Assembly (NCBI GenBank): GCA_963836425.1
Contig: CAWIJJ010000006.1
Span: forward strand, 496,001 to 560,000
DNA length: 64,000 nt
Direction of reading: 5' to 3'
Origin: CAWIJJ01 sp963836425
GTDB taxonomy: Bacteria; Acidobacteriota; Terriglobia; Bryobacterales; Bryobacteraceae
Position numbers and translations under genes: made by a program. The notes below the pieces were generated by a model. The model did not search any database. It was not told the origin of the DNA and saw only the letters and a list, made by a program, of their open reading frames with translations. This document shows positions 23,712-32,021 of this stretch, in pieces; positions within the stretch are counted from its first letter, which is position 1, and each line of letters begins with the position of its first letter.

Positions 23712-25415
23712 ATGCGTGCCGCCCTTTTGATGCTTGGCTTTTCCGCCGTCCTTCTGGGTCAACCCGCGGACCTGGTACTGCGCAATGGCAAGATCGTGAC
23801 CCTGAATGCCTCGGCTCCCACAGTGCAGGCGCTGGCGGTGCGCGGCGACACGGTTTCCGCGCTCGGAACGGACGCGGAGATACAACGCTGGATCGGCCCC
23901 CGCACACAGGTTATCGACCTGCACGGGATGCTCGCCATCCCCGGCTTCATCGAAGGTCACGGCCACTTCACCGGCGTAGGCGAATTCCGCCTCGGGCTGG
24001 ATCTGCGCGAGGCGCGGACCTGGGACGACATTGTGGCGCAGGTGGCCCGCGCGGTGAAACAGGCGAAGCCCGGCGAGTGGATCGTGGGGCGCGGCTGGCA
24101 CCAGTCGAAATGGGATCGGGCGCCGCAGCCGAACGTCGAAGGCTTTCCGCTGCACGCTTCGCTCGATGCCGTCTCGCCGAACAACCCGGTCATCCTCACT
24201 CACGCCAGCGGACATGCCACCTTCGCCAACGGCAAGGCGATGGCCGAGGCCGGGATCACCCGGAGCACGCCCAACCCGGCGGGCGGCGAAATTCTCAAGG
24301 ACAAGCAGGGAGCTCCCACGGGCCTGCTGCGGGAGCGCGCGTCCGGCCTGGTCAGCCGCGCGCAATCGGCCTGGGAAGCGAAACGCACGGCCGCCGACCG
24401 CGCCGCCCAATTCCGCAAAGTAATCGAACTCGCCACCGACGAGGCGTTATCGAAAGGGGTCACCACCTTCGAAGATGCCGGATCGCCGCTCCAAACCGCG
24501 GACGTGGTCAAACGGATGGCCGGGGACGGCACCCTGCGCATCCGCCTGTGGATGATGCTGCGCGTCCCCAACGCCCAACTGGAGCCCGCTCTCGACCGCT
24601 ACAAAACCATCGGCGCGGGCAACGGCTATTTCACCGTGCGCGCCATCAAGCGCGCAATCGACGGAGCCCTCGGCCCGCGCGGCGCCTGGCTGCTCGAACC
24701 CTACGCCGACAAGCCCGACTCCTCCGGGCTCAATACCGACGATCCGGCGGACATTCGCCGCACCGCCGAGCTGGCCATTGCGCACGGCTACCAGCTTTGC
24801 GTTCACGCCATCGGCGACCGCGCCAATCGCGAAACACTGGACATCTACGAGCAGGTTTTCAAGGCGCATCCCGATAAGAAGGACCTTCGCTGGCGCATCG
24901 AGCACGCGCAGCACCTGAGCGCCGCCGACATCCCGCGCTTCGGGCAACTGGGTGTGATCGCCGCCATGCAGGGCATCCACTGCACCTCGGACGCGCCCTA
25001 TGTACTGGAGCGGCTCGGCCCCAGGCGCGCGCAGGAAGGCGCCTACGTCTGGCAGAAGCTCATGAAGAGCGGGGCGACCGTGGGCAACGGCACCGACGCG
25101 CCGGTGGAGGACGTGAGCCCGCTCGCCTCTTTCTATGCGTCCGTCAGCCGCAAACTGAAGAACGGATCGGTCTTCTTCCCGGACCAGCGCATGAGCCGCG
25201 AAGAGGCCCTGCGCTCCTACACCATCAACAACGCGTACGCGGCCTTCGAGGAAAAGACGAAAGGCAGCCTGGAGACGGGCAAGCTGGCCGACATCACCGT
25301 GCTTTCGCGCGACATTATGACGGTGCCCGAAGACGACATTCTCTCGACCGACGTGGTCTATACGATCGTCGGCGGGAAAATACGTTTCGACCGGACCACC
25401 GGGATCAAGCACTGA
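23712..25415 (+). CDS. YtcJ-like amidohydrolase (amidohydrolase family 3), secreted
   Basis: A 567-residue metal-dependent hydrolase of the amidohydrolase superfamily. ATG 23712 encodes a signal peptide MRAALLMLGFSAVLLGQ. A longer open frame upstream is metallohydrolase debris and not part of the gene. Motifs: LRNGKIVTLN, LAIPGFIEGHGHFTG (metal HxH), THASGHATFANGKA, CVHAIGDRANRETL, IEHAQHL, VGNGTDAPVEDVSP (catalytic D), and the C-terminal GKLADITVLSRD. Substrate unknown; relatives act on imidic or N-acyl bonds. Its ancestral upstream neighbour is probably the MBL hydrolase at 17209. Confidence 0.92.
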   Translation: MRAALLMLGFSAVLLGQPADLVLRNGKIVTLNASAPTVQALAVRGDTVSALGTDAEIQRWIGPRTQVIDLHGMLAIPGFIEGHGHFTGVGEFRLGLDLREARTWDDIVAQVARAVKQAKPGEWIVGRGWHQSKWDRAPQPNVEGFPLHASLDAVSPNNPVILTHASGHATFANGKAMAEAGITRSTPNPAGGEILKDKQGAPTGLLRERASGLVSRAQSAWEAKRTAADRAAQFRKVIELATDEALSKGVTTFEDAGSPLQTADVVKRMAGDGTLRIRLWMMLRVPNAQLEPALDRYKTIGAGNGYFTVRAIKRAIDGALGPRGAWLLEPYADKPDSSGLNTDDPADIRRTAELAIAHGYQLCVHAIGDRANRETLDIYEQVFKAHPDKKDLRWRIEHAQHLSAADIPRFGQLGVIAAMQGIHCTSDAPYVLERLGPRRAQEGAYVWQKLMKSGATVGNGTDAPVEDVSPLASFYASVSRKLKNGSVFFPDQRMSREEALRSYTINNAYAAFEEKTKGSLETGKLADITVLSRDIMTVPEDDILSTDVVYTIVGGKIRFDRTTGIKH

Positions 25416-25425
25416 GTGCCCGCTC

Positions 25426-27845
25426 CTATTTCGGCGCGGCTTCGGTGATCCGTTTGAGAGCTTCCGCGGCTGAGTCGCACACCCGCCGGCTGCTGTAACC
25501 GACCTCTTCGGAATCGGACAGCAGCGGCTGCAAGGCCGCCTCCGCCTCGCCCGGAAAACCCGACCAGCCGAGCGCCTCGGCTGCACCGGCGCGGACTACC
25601 GGATTCGCATCGGAAACCGATTGCACCAGAAGCTCGAGACCGCGCCTGTCGCTCCCGACTCCAAGATGCAGCGCCCCCCGCGATGCCACGAAAGGGTCCG
25701 AACTTTCCAAAGAGTGGCGCATCTCCTCGAGCACGGCTGCGACGCCCTGCTCGCCTAACTGGCAGAGGCTGTCCACGATGATGTCAATCGTGAACGCGTC
25801 GTCTTCGAACTCCAGCCGAACGAGAGCGGCGCGAAGGAACGGAATGGCACGGGGGTCTTCCAGCCGGGCCAGGCCGTAAGCAGCTCCGCGCTTTCCGTAT
25901 TTCCCGCCCGATTCGAGGAGTCCACCAGGGGATCGAAGGCCCGCGAATCTCCCAGCCGTCCGAGGGCGTCACCCGTGCGGAAAGCAAACTGCCGGCGCTT
26001 CAGGTTTTCGAGGAGAACATCCACGGCACGCGGGTCCGCGGTGAAACCCAGCGCGCCCGAAGCGCATTCCCGCAGGATCGGCGGCTGGTCTTCGTCGTGG
26101 AGGAGTTTGATCAGCGGATCGACTGAGCGAGACTTCCCGGTCTTCGCCAGGGCTTCCGCCGGGTTCGCAACTTCGACCACGCTGCCATACAGGTGAGCGT
26201 CGTACAGATTCCGAAGGGCGTACGGATAAGCGAGCGCGTCGCGCACCAGCAGGTGGCGGAACGACAATGAACCTTCGGCCTGCTCCAGGATCACGTCCAA
26301 CTGGCGGGCAAATTGGACAAACGCCTGCGCCGCCGCTCCGTCTCCCGGAACCGCAAGCAAGAAATCCTCCAGTTGCAAAATGTTGGCGGAGATGTGCGAG
26401 CCGCGGTCCCAACCGTCGCGGCCTTTGCGTTTGCGGAAGGTTCCGGCATTTTCCATGGCCAGCCTGCCGAGATACGACAGCGTGTCCGCGAGTGAGAACG
26501 GAAGCTGCGCACTCTGCCGGACGGCGCGACGCTCCTCCCATTGATAGCGGGTGACCACGTAGCGTTCAACGAGAAAATCCCGGAGTTCTCCCGGCGTGGC
26601 GGTCAGGTGCAGCAGGCCGGCTCGCTCCGCGGGCGTCAACTCGCGGCAGGTCTCGGCAATCAGGTTCAACAGCAGCGGCGTTGCCACCATCGCGTGCAGG
26701 TCGGGGCTGGCAGAGAGGGCCTGCCGGAGTTCGGGCAGATCGCCGAGGAAATCGTTCACCTGCTCATCGCTGACAGGCTGGAGTGTCACGGCCCCGGCCA
26801 GGTCCGCACGAATCCCGATCTGCCGGTACTCCAGGCTCCGCGACGTCAGCACGATGCGGTTGTTGGCAGGCAGGCCGGAGAGAATCTGCGCCTGGCGGTC
26901 GCGAGGCGAGGTGCCGGCCGCACTCACTTCATCGAGGCCGTCGAGCAGGAGCAGCGCCTGTCCGGATTCGATCGCGCGCGCAACTTCGTTCGCGTCCAGA
27001 TCGGCATAGCCCGATGCCAGCCATTCGGAAATCGTCGCGGAAGGCGCCCAGGTGGAGAGAAGACCCAGAAGCGGCAGTGGAGCGAATGGATTGTGCAGCC
27101 GTTCCGCGAGGGCGTCGCGCGCATGGGCGACGAGGGCGATAGTCTTGCCGCTGCCCGGTTCGCCGAGCAGGAGAACCCGGCCGCCAAAGCGCTCCACCGC
27201 GGTGGCGAGTCCGGTGAACCGTTCCGGCGCCTCGGGCGCGGTGAACCCGTGTCCGACGAACAACTGCCGCAACATGTTGCCGGTCTTTCCCGTGCGGCCG
27301 TCCTGGCGCATGACGGCATCCGGAGTCGAGCCGGCGTCCAGGTGGAGGTAATGGCGCACAGCCTGGTCGAGGAACGCGACGATGCCTTGATAGACGGCCT
27401 TCAGGTAGGGCTCGAAGGGATCGGTTCGCGCCGCGATTTGCGCGGCGGGCCGTCGGATGCGCTCGAGCAGATCGGCCAGCGCGCTGTCCCACTTCCGCGC
27501 ATGGAACTCGACGCGGGTCAGGTTGATGATGCCGATCGGCGGGAGCGAGCCATCGAGCATGGCGGGGATGATGGGCTTGTGAATCGCCATGGCCCAGGCG
27601 ACCTCACGGCGCACATAGCTGTCGGCCCGGGTTACACCGGCGGTGACACAGACCACCATGAGCCCGGCCTGGTTGATCGCCGTCTCGAGTTCGCCGGTGA
27701 AATCGGCGTAGGGATCGAGATCCCGCTGGTCCCACCAGACCCCATACCCGGCGCCTGCGAGGTCCGCCGCCATCCGGCCGGCATATTGCGAACCGTCGCT
27801 CCGTGAGTAACTGATGAAGATGTGAGAAGCCGCCGGCGCGCCCAT
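25426..27845 (-). CDS. TIR-NACHT-HEAT repeat protein, one frameshift near 25918
   Basis: A bacterial NLR/STAND-like sensor of the type that includes anti-phage defence proteins. ATG 27845. Residues 7-130 are a TIR domain (IFISYSRSDGSQ, WWDQRDLDPY, and the putative NADase glutamate E81 in SYVRREVAWA). Residues ~220-420 are a NACHT NTPase with Walker A LLGEPGSGKT and Walker B LLLLDGLDEVS. The C-terminus has HEAT repeats (DPLIKLLHDED, ALGRLGDSRAFDPLVD). The main frame stops at 25755 after garbled sequence. One base off it continues as LARLEDPRAIPFLRAALVRLE and DSLCQLGEQGVAAVLEEM to 25426. I read one gene of ~806 residues with a one-base loss at ~25918, or a truncated allele. Confidence 0.88.
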
Positions 27846-27912
27846 ACCCCGATCTGTTCAGGGTCATTATAGGCCGGCCTGGGCAAGGAAAGCCCGATCA
27901 GAGGATTACCAG

Positions 27913-28028
27913 TCAATCCTCGCGCACTTTGAACGATCCGAAGTCTCTGCACCACGGTCCTTCCGGGACCTCCGGGTCGGCGGAGATCCATTTCATGAGT
28001 ATGACCAAATCGTCTTCCGTAATCGCCT
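27913..28028 (-). pseudogene. Fragment of RHH-partner small protein family
   Basis: The minus strand reads ITEDDLVILMKWISADPEVPEGPW then DFGSFKVRED and a stop at 27913-27915, preceded by an in-frame stop near 28029. It parallels VSDLNQLRLWVETRPEVPEG...DFGSFKV of the intact gene just upstream, so it is a truncated second member of that family. Too short and without a start to be functional. Confidence 0.7.
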
Positions 28029-28040
28029 AAAGCGCGATGA

Positions 28041-28286
28041 TCAGAGGGCTTCGCCCTTGGCGACTTGCCCTCGGAGTAGGAACGTTTTTGGGTACGAACC
28101 GCCGCCGCAGACCTTGAAAGAGCCGAAATCCTTGTACCAGTCGCCCTCGGGCACCTCGGGCCGCGTTTCGACCCAGAGGCGAAGTTGATTCAGATCCGAG
28201 ACACTGATCTCGCGGTCACGCATCCGATCGATCAGATGTTGCCGCACCCCCTCGGGCAGGTTGTCCCAGCGCTCGAGTTGCGGCAT
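28041..28286 (-). CDS. Small protein paired with RHH antitoxin (candidate toxin)
   Basis: An 81-residue protein. ATG 28286 overlaps the stop of the RHH gene by one base (TGATG), so the two are translationally coupled. Sequence: LERWDNLPEGVRQHLIDRMRD, then DLNQLRLWVETRPEVPEG, then DFGSFKVCGGGSYPKTFLL. I know of no named domain for it. Position after a ribbon-helix-helix regulator with an operator is the usual place for a type II toxin, and conserved W, DFGSFK and PKTFLL blocks suggest a compact enzyme or binding domain. Function inferred from context only. Confidence 0.65.
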   Translation of the reverse strand: MPQLERWDNLPEGVRQHLIDRMRDREISVSDLNQLRLWVETRPEVPEGDWYKDFGSFKVCGGGSYPKTFLLRGQVAKGEAL

Positions 28287-28543
28287 CAGCCGCCGAAGAC
28301 CATTCTGCCGAGTTCATCGCCCAGGCGGTTAGCCGCTTCCGGATCCTGCTCGTTGCGGAAACGCTCAGCCAGGGCGAAAAACTGTCGCTGTTTTTGCTTC
28401 TCTGCGTCGATGCCGTTCTCGATCAGTTCCAGCAACATGCGATTCTTGCTCAGCTTTCGAGTCTTGGCCATGCTACCCACCTGCTTCGCCAGCCTGGGCG
28501 GAAGACTGACGCTCTGGCGAACCGCTTTCTCAGCCGACTTCAT
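28286..28543 (-). CDS. Ribbon-helix-helix antitoxin/regulator
   Basis: An 85-residue protein starting at ATG 28543. The N-terminal strand AVRQSVSLPPRLAKQVGSMAK followed by helix LSKNRMLLELIENGIDAEK is a typical MetJ/CopG ribbon-helix-helix. The C-terminal tail is charged, with RFRNEQDPEAANRLGDELG. It probably binds the inverted repeat directly upstream of its own start codon and neutralises the product of the overlapping downstream gene. The pair sits inside a broken duplicate of the TIR-NACHT gene. Confidence 0.82.
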   Translation of the reverse strand: MKSAEKAVRQSVSLPPRLAKQVGSMAKTRKLSKNRMLLELIENGIDAEKQKQRQFFALAERFRNEQDPEAANRLGDELGRMVFGG

Positions 28544-28544
28544 A

Positions 28545-28569
28545 ACACCATTATGCACCAAAATGGTGT
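28545..28569 (-). promoter_or_regulatory. Inverted-repeat operator upstream of RHH gene
   Basis: ACACCATT (28545-28552) and AATGGTGT (28562-28569) form a perfect eight-base inverted repeat with a nine-base spacer, ending two bases before the ATG complement at 28543. Position and symmetry fit a binding site for the RHH protein dimer, which would block its own transcription or translation. Confidence 0.65.
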
Positions 28570-28589
28570 ACGAGCGATCAGAGACCCAG

Positions 28590-28798
28590 TCCACTTGGCG
28601 CCGTAGCCCGATGTCAGCCATTCGGAAATTCGCGCGCATGGGCGACGAGGGCGATGGTCTTGCCGCTGCCCGGTTCCCCGAGCAGGAGAACACGGCCGCC
28701 AAAGCCGTCCTGGTGCATGACGGCATCCGGAGTCGAGCCGGCGTCCAGGTGCAGGTAATAACGCAAAGCCTGGTCGAGGAACGCGACGATGCCTTGCT
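28590..28798 (-). pseudogene. Remnant of a second NACHT gene with clean internal deletions
   Basis: The minus strand repeats three separate blocks of the TIR-NACHT gene: QGIVAFLDQALRYYLHLDAG...STPDAVMHQDG, then FGGRVLLLGEPGSGKTIALV...AHAR, then ISEWLTSGYG. The segments between them (about 37 and 28 residues in the full gene) are missing without filler. The TIR part is absent, and the copy breaks off where the RHH operon begins. A recent partial duplicate shrunk by deletions. Confidence 0.8.
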
Positions 28799-28916
28799 CG
28801 GAATTGAACCGGAGTCTGGGTCCTAAAGCAAGCGAGAAACCAATGGCCCCCCGGTTATCGCCCCGCACATCACAGTAGCATCCAGGCGTCGGCCACCGGC
28901 GTTACGGCGTTAACTG

Positions 28917-29090
28917 ATGGTGATGACGGGCAAGGTTAGCGTCGTAATCGAACAGGATAAGCAGGGTTGCTACGCGTGGTGCCCGGAACTGAAGGGGTGC
29001 CAGTCGCAAGGTAAGACGGTCGAGGAGACACTTGTCAATATCCGCGAGGCAATCGAGCTCTTCCTGGAGACCCTGACTGATGAAGACTGA
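28917..29090 (+). CDS. hicB: HicB-like antitoxin
   Basis: A short 57-residue frame from ATG 28917 to TGA 29090. VSVVIEQDKQGCYAWCPELKG then CQSQGKTVEETLVNIREAIELF is the HicB/UPF0150 fold: a partial RNase H-like domain with the conserved W/CPEL-GC and EAxxNIxEAI pattern. It lacks the C-terminal DNA-binding domain of long HicB forms, as many short ones do. An incomplete hicA follows at 29109. An ATG at 28923 is an equally possible start. Confidence 0.82.
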   Translation: MVMTGKVSVVIEQDKQGCYAWCPELKGCQSQGKTVEETLVNIREAIELFLETLTDED

Positions 29091-29108
29091 CCACAGCGGT
29101 CGAAGTTC

Positions 29109-29292
29109 ATGCCTAAGCTGCCGCGCGCCTGGCTGCGGCGGATGCCGAAGCGATGCTGTTGAAAGCTGGCTTCGTTTGGTTGCGGTCCAAGGGCAGTCAT
29201 CGGATCTAAGCAAAGGGTGGACGCAGGGTGGTGGTTCCGTTCCATAGCACCGCGACGCTTCACCCGAAGATTGTCAAACAGGTCCTCGATCC
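29109..29292 (+). pseudogene. hicA: HicA-like toxin, frameshifted and nonsense-mutated
   Basis: ATG 29109 gives MPKLPR and then loses frame. The family sequence continues in another frame as DAEAMLLKAGFVWLRSKGSHRI, hits TAA at 29207 (where tyrosine is usual), and resumes as AKGGRRVVVPFHS, LHPKIVKQVLD. The double-stranded-RNA-binding-like HicA fold and its SHR(I) histidine are recognisable. Three lesions (frameshift, stop, and loss of the normal end at ~29290) make it non-functional, leaving HicB as an orphan. Confidence 0.82.
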
Positions 29293-29443
29293 CTCCCGAG
29301 TAACGCGTACCGGCGATCGGAGAATGGTGAGACCTCGGTCGCGGCCGGGCAAGATGGATCACTCGCCCCTTCGCGACCAGAACGAAGCCGCTGGCGCGGC
29401 GGACGGCTTCGCCGTGCATCGGCAGCACGTCGGCGATAGCGTT

Positions 29444-29472
29444 GGTCACAGAGAAAGGAGATCTCTGTGACC
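29444..29472 (+). promoter_or_regulatory. Perfect hairpin enclosing the ribosome site and start of the recombinase gene
   Basis: GGTCACAGAGA (29444-29454) and TCTCTGTGACC (29462-29472) are perfect 11-base inverted repeats. The seven-base loop is AAGGAGA, the ribosome binding site, and the GTG start (29467) is inside the right arm. This could control translation of the recombinase, act as the DNA hairpin at one end of the IS91-like element, or both. Bases 29293-29443 before it hold no gene. Confidence 0.7.
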
Positions 29473-30372
29473 GTACTCACCCAGCGGATGCGAGAGGAAC
29501 TCGTACGCCGCAACTACGCAGAAACGACGATTCGCACCTACCTGATGGCGATCGAAGAGTTTCGTCGCTACGCCAAGAAGCGACTCGATCACATGGGACC
29601 GGAGGACATTCGCCGCTATCAGGTGGCGCTGCTCGAAGGTAAGAAACTCGCCGTCGGCACGGTAGCACTGCGCGTTTCAGCACTCCGGTTCTTCTATCTC
29701 AAGGTGCTTAAGAAACGTGCTTTGAGGGACGAACTACCGTATCCAAAACACCCCAAGTGGTCCAGACGCCTGCCGACGATCCTCACGACCGAGGAGATGA
29801 CCCGGCTGATCAACTCCGCGAAGAACTTGTTTCATTACGCCATGCTCCTGACCATGTATTCGGCGGGGCTGAGGCGAAGCGAACTCTGCCGACTCAAGGT
29901 CAGCAACATTGACAGCCAGCGAATGGTGATCCGCGTCGAGCGCGGTAAAGGCGGCATCGATCGCGAGATTCCCTTGAGCCAAAAGCTGCTGGAAACCTTA
30001 CGCACCTACTGGCGCTGGATGCGCCCGAAAACCTATTTGTTTCCGGGTACCGAAAACGGCTGGCGTGCCGATAAGCCGATTACCCCAAAGGTGATCTGGG
30101 AAGCGGTGCAGGAAGCCGCCCGACGGGCCGGCATCACCAAACACGTCACCCCACATACCCTTCGCCATTGCTTTGCCTCTCATCTGCTTGAATCGGGCAC
30201 GGATCTCAGGACCATACAGGTTCTCCTGGGCCACAGAGATATTGAGGCCACCACCCGATACCTGCACGTGTCACCCAAGCACCTGCGAGTCGCCGTCAAC
30301 CCCATCGAACAGATTCCCGTTTCAGGCCCAGCGAACCTGAAGCGGTCCAGAAAACTACGTAAACCCGAATGA
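29467..30372 (+). CDS. Tyrosine recombinase/integrase of IS91-like element
   Basis: A 301-residue XerC/D-like recombinase, intact. GTG 29467 follows AAGGAGA. The N-terminal core-binding SAM-like domain (residues 1-90; ETTIRTYLMAIEEFRRYA) is followed by the catalytic domain: R in YSAGLRRSELCRL, a KGGIDREIPLS strand, HTLRHCFASHLLESG, VLLGHRDIEATTRYLHV with the nucleophile tyrosine. Its stop overlaps the transposase ATG (ATGA, 30369-30372), so both are co-translated. It is unrelated in detail to the recombinase remnants at 20-23 kb. Confidence 0.93.
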   Translation: MTVLTQRMREELVRRNYAETTIRTYLMAIEEFRRYAKKRLDHMGPEDIRRYQVALLEGKKLAVGTVALRVSALRFFYLKVLKKRALRDELPYPKHPKWSRRLPTILTTEEMTRLINSAKNLFHYAMLLTMYSAGLRRSELCRLKVSNIDSQRMVIRVERGKGGIDREIPLSQKLLETLRTYWRWMRPKTYLFPGTENGWRADKPITPKVIWEAVQEAARRAGITKHVTPHTLRHCFASHLLESGTDLRTIQVLLGHRDIEATTRYLHVSPKHLRVAVNPIEQIPVSGPANLKRSRKLRKPE

Positions 30373-31544
30373 GCCGGCCCACCGTGGAGGTGGCCGATAT
30401 TCTCCACGCACAGGGCGACCGCTTCCTGGAACAGAATCGATCATGGTTGGGCATTCAGCGACTCAGTGTGCTGCGAGCCATCACGCGCTGCCGCACAGCA
30501 GCGCTCGGCGGCCATATCGATCACTGTCCGCGATGCGGTCATCAGGCCATCTCTTATAACTCATGCCGCAATAGGCATTGCCCAAAGTGCCAGGTGCAAG
30601 CGCGCCAACGCTGGCTCGCCGCCCGCGAAAGAGAAGTGCTCGGCGTGCCGTACTTCCATGTGGTCTTCACTTTGCCACACGACCTGAACCCACTTTGCCA
30701 GTACAATCCTGAAGTACTCTATGGCCTGCTGTTCCAGACCAGCGCAGCCACACTCCTGGAGGTTGCCGCCGATCCGAAACATCTGGGAGCAGAGATCGGT
30801 TTTCTGAGCATCCTGCACACCTGGGGGTCGAACCTGCTGCTCCATCCGCATGTCCACTGCGCGATTCCAGCCGGCGGACTTTCTCCTGACCACACCCGGT
30901 GGGTCCATCCCCGGTATCCCTTCTTCCTGCCGGTGAAGGTGCTCAGTCGCGTGTTCCGCGGCAAGTTCATTGCGGGACTGCGGCGAGCCTACCGACGAAA
31001 GAAACTGCGCTTCCATGGTCCGATAGCCGAACTGGAAGACCCCAAGCGATTCGCGGCGTTTCTGCGCACCGTCTTCCGACAAGATTGGGTAGTCTATGCC
31101 AAACCCGCTTTCGGCGGGCCTACTCAGGTGCTCCGCTATCTGGGGCGGTACACTCATCGCGTTGCAATCAGCAACCACCGGTTGTTGGCCTTCGATGGTG
31201 AGCGGGTCACCTTCCGCTGGAAAGACTATGCCCATGGCGGCAAACAACGCAAAATGACCCTAAGCGCCACGGAGTTCCTGCGGCGCTTCGCCCAACATAT
31301 TCTGCCGCGTGGTTTCGTCCGTATTCGGCAGTATGGCTTCCTGGCGACTCGCCACCGGACGACTAATCTGGCGCTTGTTCGGCAACTGCTCGCGGTCTCC
31401 CCAAAGTCTCAGCAGGCGTGCCCAGAGGCTCCCGCGAACTCGGCCAGTTGGAACTGCCCACGGTGCGGAGCAGCGATGCTGATCGGCGCCAACCTCACCG
31501 CTTGCGAACTCGCTGATCGATGCAAGTTCTTCGACAGTTCGTAG
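30369..31544 (+). CDS. IS91-family HUH transposase
   Basis: A 391-residue rolling-circle transposase. An N-terminal zinc module (HCPRCGHQ, CRNRHCPKCQ) precedes the HUH motif LLLHPHVHCAIPAGG and the paired tyrosines in LRYLGRYTHRVAIS (Y-x3-Y), as in IS91/IS801/IS1294. A C-terminal CPRCG finger-like element is present. The full length fits the family (~390-410). Intact, so with the recombinase gene the element may be active. Confidence 0.95.
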   Translation: MSRPTVEVADILHAQGDRFLEQNRSWLGIQRLSVLRAITRCRTAALGGHIDHCPRCGHQAISYNSCRNRHCPKCQVQARQRWLAAREREVLGVPYFHVVFTLPHDLNPLCQYNPEVLYGLLFQTSAATLLEVAADPKHLGAEIGFLSILHTWGSNLLLHPHVHCAIPAGGLSPDHTRWVHPRYPFFLPVKVLSRVFRGKFIAGLRRAYRRKKLRFHGPIAELEDPKRFAAFLRTVFRQDWVVYAKPAFGGPTQVLRYLGRYTHRVAISNHRLLAFDGERVTFRWKDYAHGGKQRKMTLSATEFLRRFAQHILPRGFVRIRQYGFLATRHRTTNLALVRQLLAVSPKSQQACPEAPANSASWNCPRCGAAMLIGANLTACELADRCKFFDSS

Positions 31545-31910
31545 TCTGCCGACCAAGTTGGCGCGCCGACGTGCAACTGCACGCCGACGCGCCCGTGTAC
31601 CCCTGCCGCGAAAACGACCATCGAAATACCGTTCGGGCCAGCGTACAAACGCATCAGCCGGCGCTCGCTGGCTCGCAGCCGTCCTCTCTGAGGCTTCTCC
31701 TTCAGGTCAACACGCCCTTCCCGCAGTACCAAAATAGGTTCCAGCATCCATAGGGTCCGCCCCGCCAGCGGCTTCCTTCTAGTCGCCCAATCGAAAGCGA
31801 CGCGGCGCCGAGAATTCTCCTACAACTGAGGCTACATTCCGCCGCGTCGCTCCCGATTGGGCACTAACGACCAGGCAGGGTCTGTTGCTCAGAACGCCGG
31901 GATTGGGACC
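31545..31910. other. Non-coding right end of IS91-like element; imperfect 23-base hairpin
   Basis: No gene is seen in these 366 bases. Arms at 31785-31807 and 31840-31862 are inverted copies of 23 bases (starting GCCCAATCG...) with two mismatches and a 32-base loop. A hairpin at this distance after the transposase fits an IS91 origin/terminus or a strong transcription stop. The IS21 element begins at ~31911. Confidence 0.55.
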
Positions 31911-32021
31911 ACCGGTTCCTCGGCGGTCACCCAAATCCGGCCATTGACGGTCACCTGAAAACCGGCCAACGGAGGAAGCACTCAGGACATAAGTTCAGGC
32001 GGGGCGATACGCTCCGTCAAC

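Larger units (their letters stand above)
29440..31862 (+). mobile_element. IS91-like two-gene element (tyrosine recombinase + HUH transposase)
   Basis: Limits are approximate: the left hairpin at 29444 and the right imperfect hairpin at 31785-31862 mark the minimal element. IS91-family elements move by rolling-circle transposition with hairpin-bearing ends and no target duplication, so exact ends cannot be read from repeats. A subgroup is known to carry an upstream phage-integrase-like gene, as here. The element interrupts or abuts the decayed hicA at its left. Confidence 0.75.
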
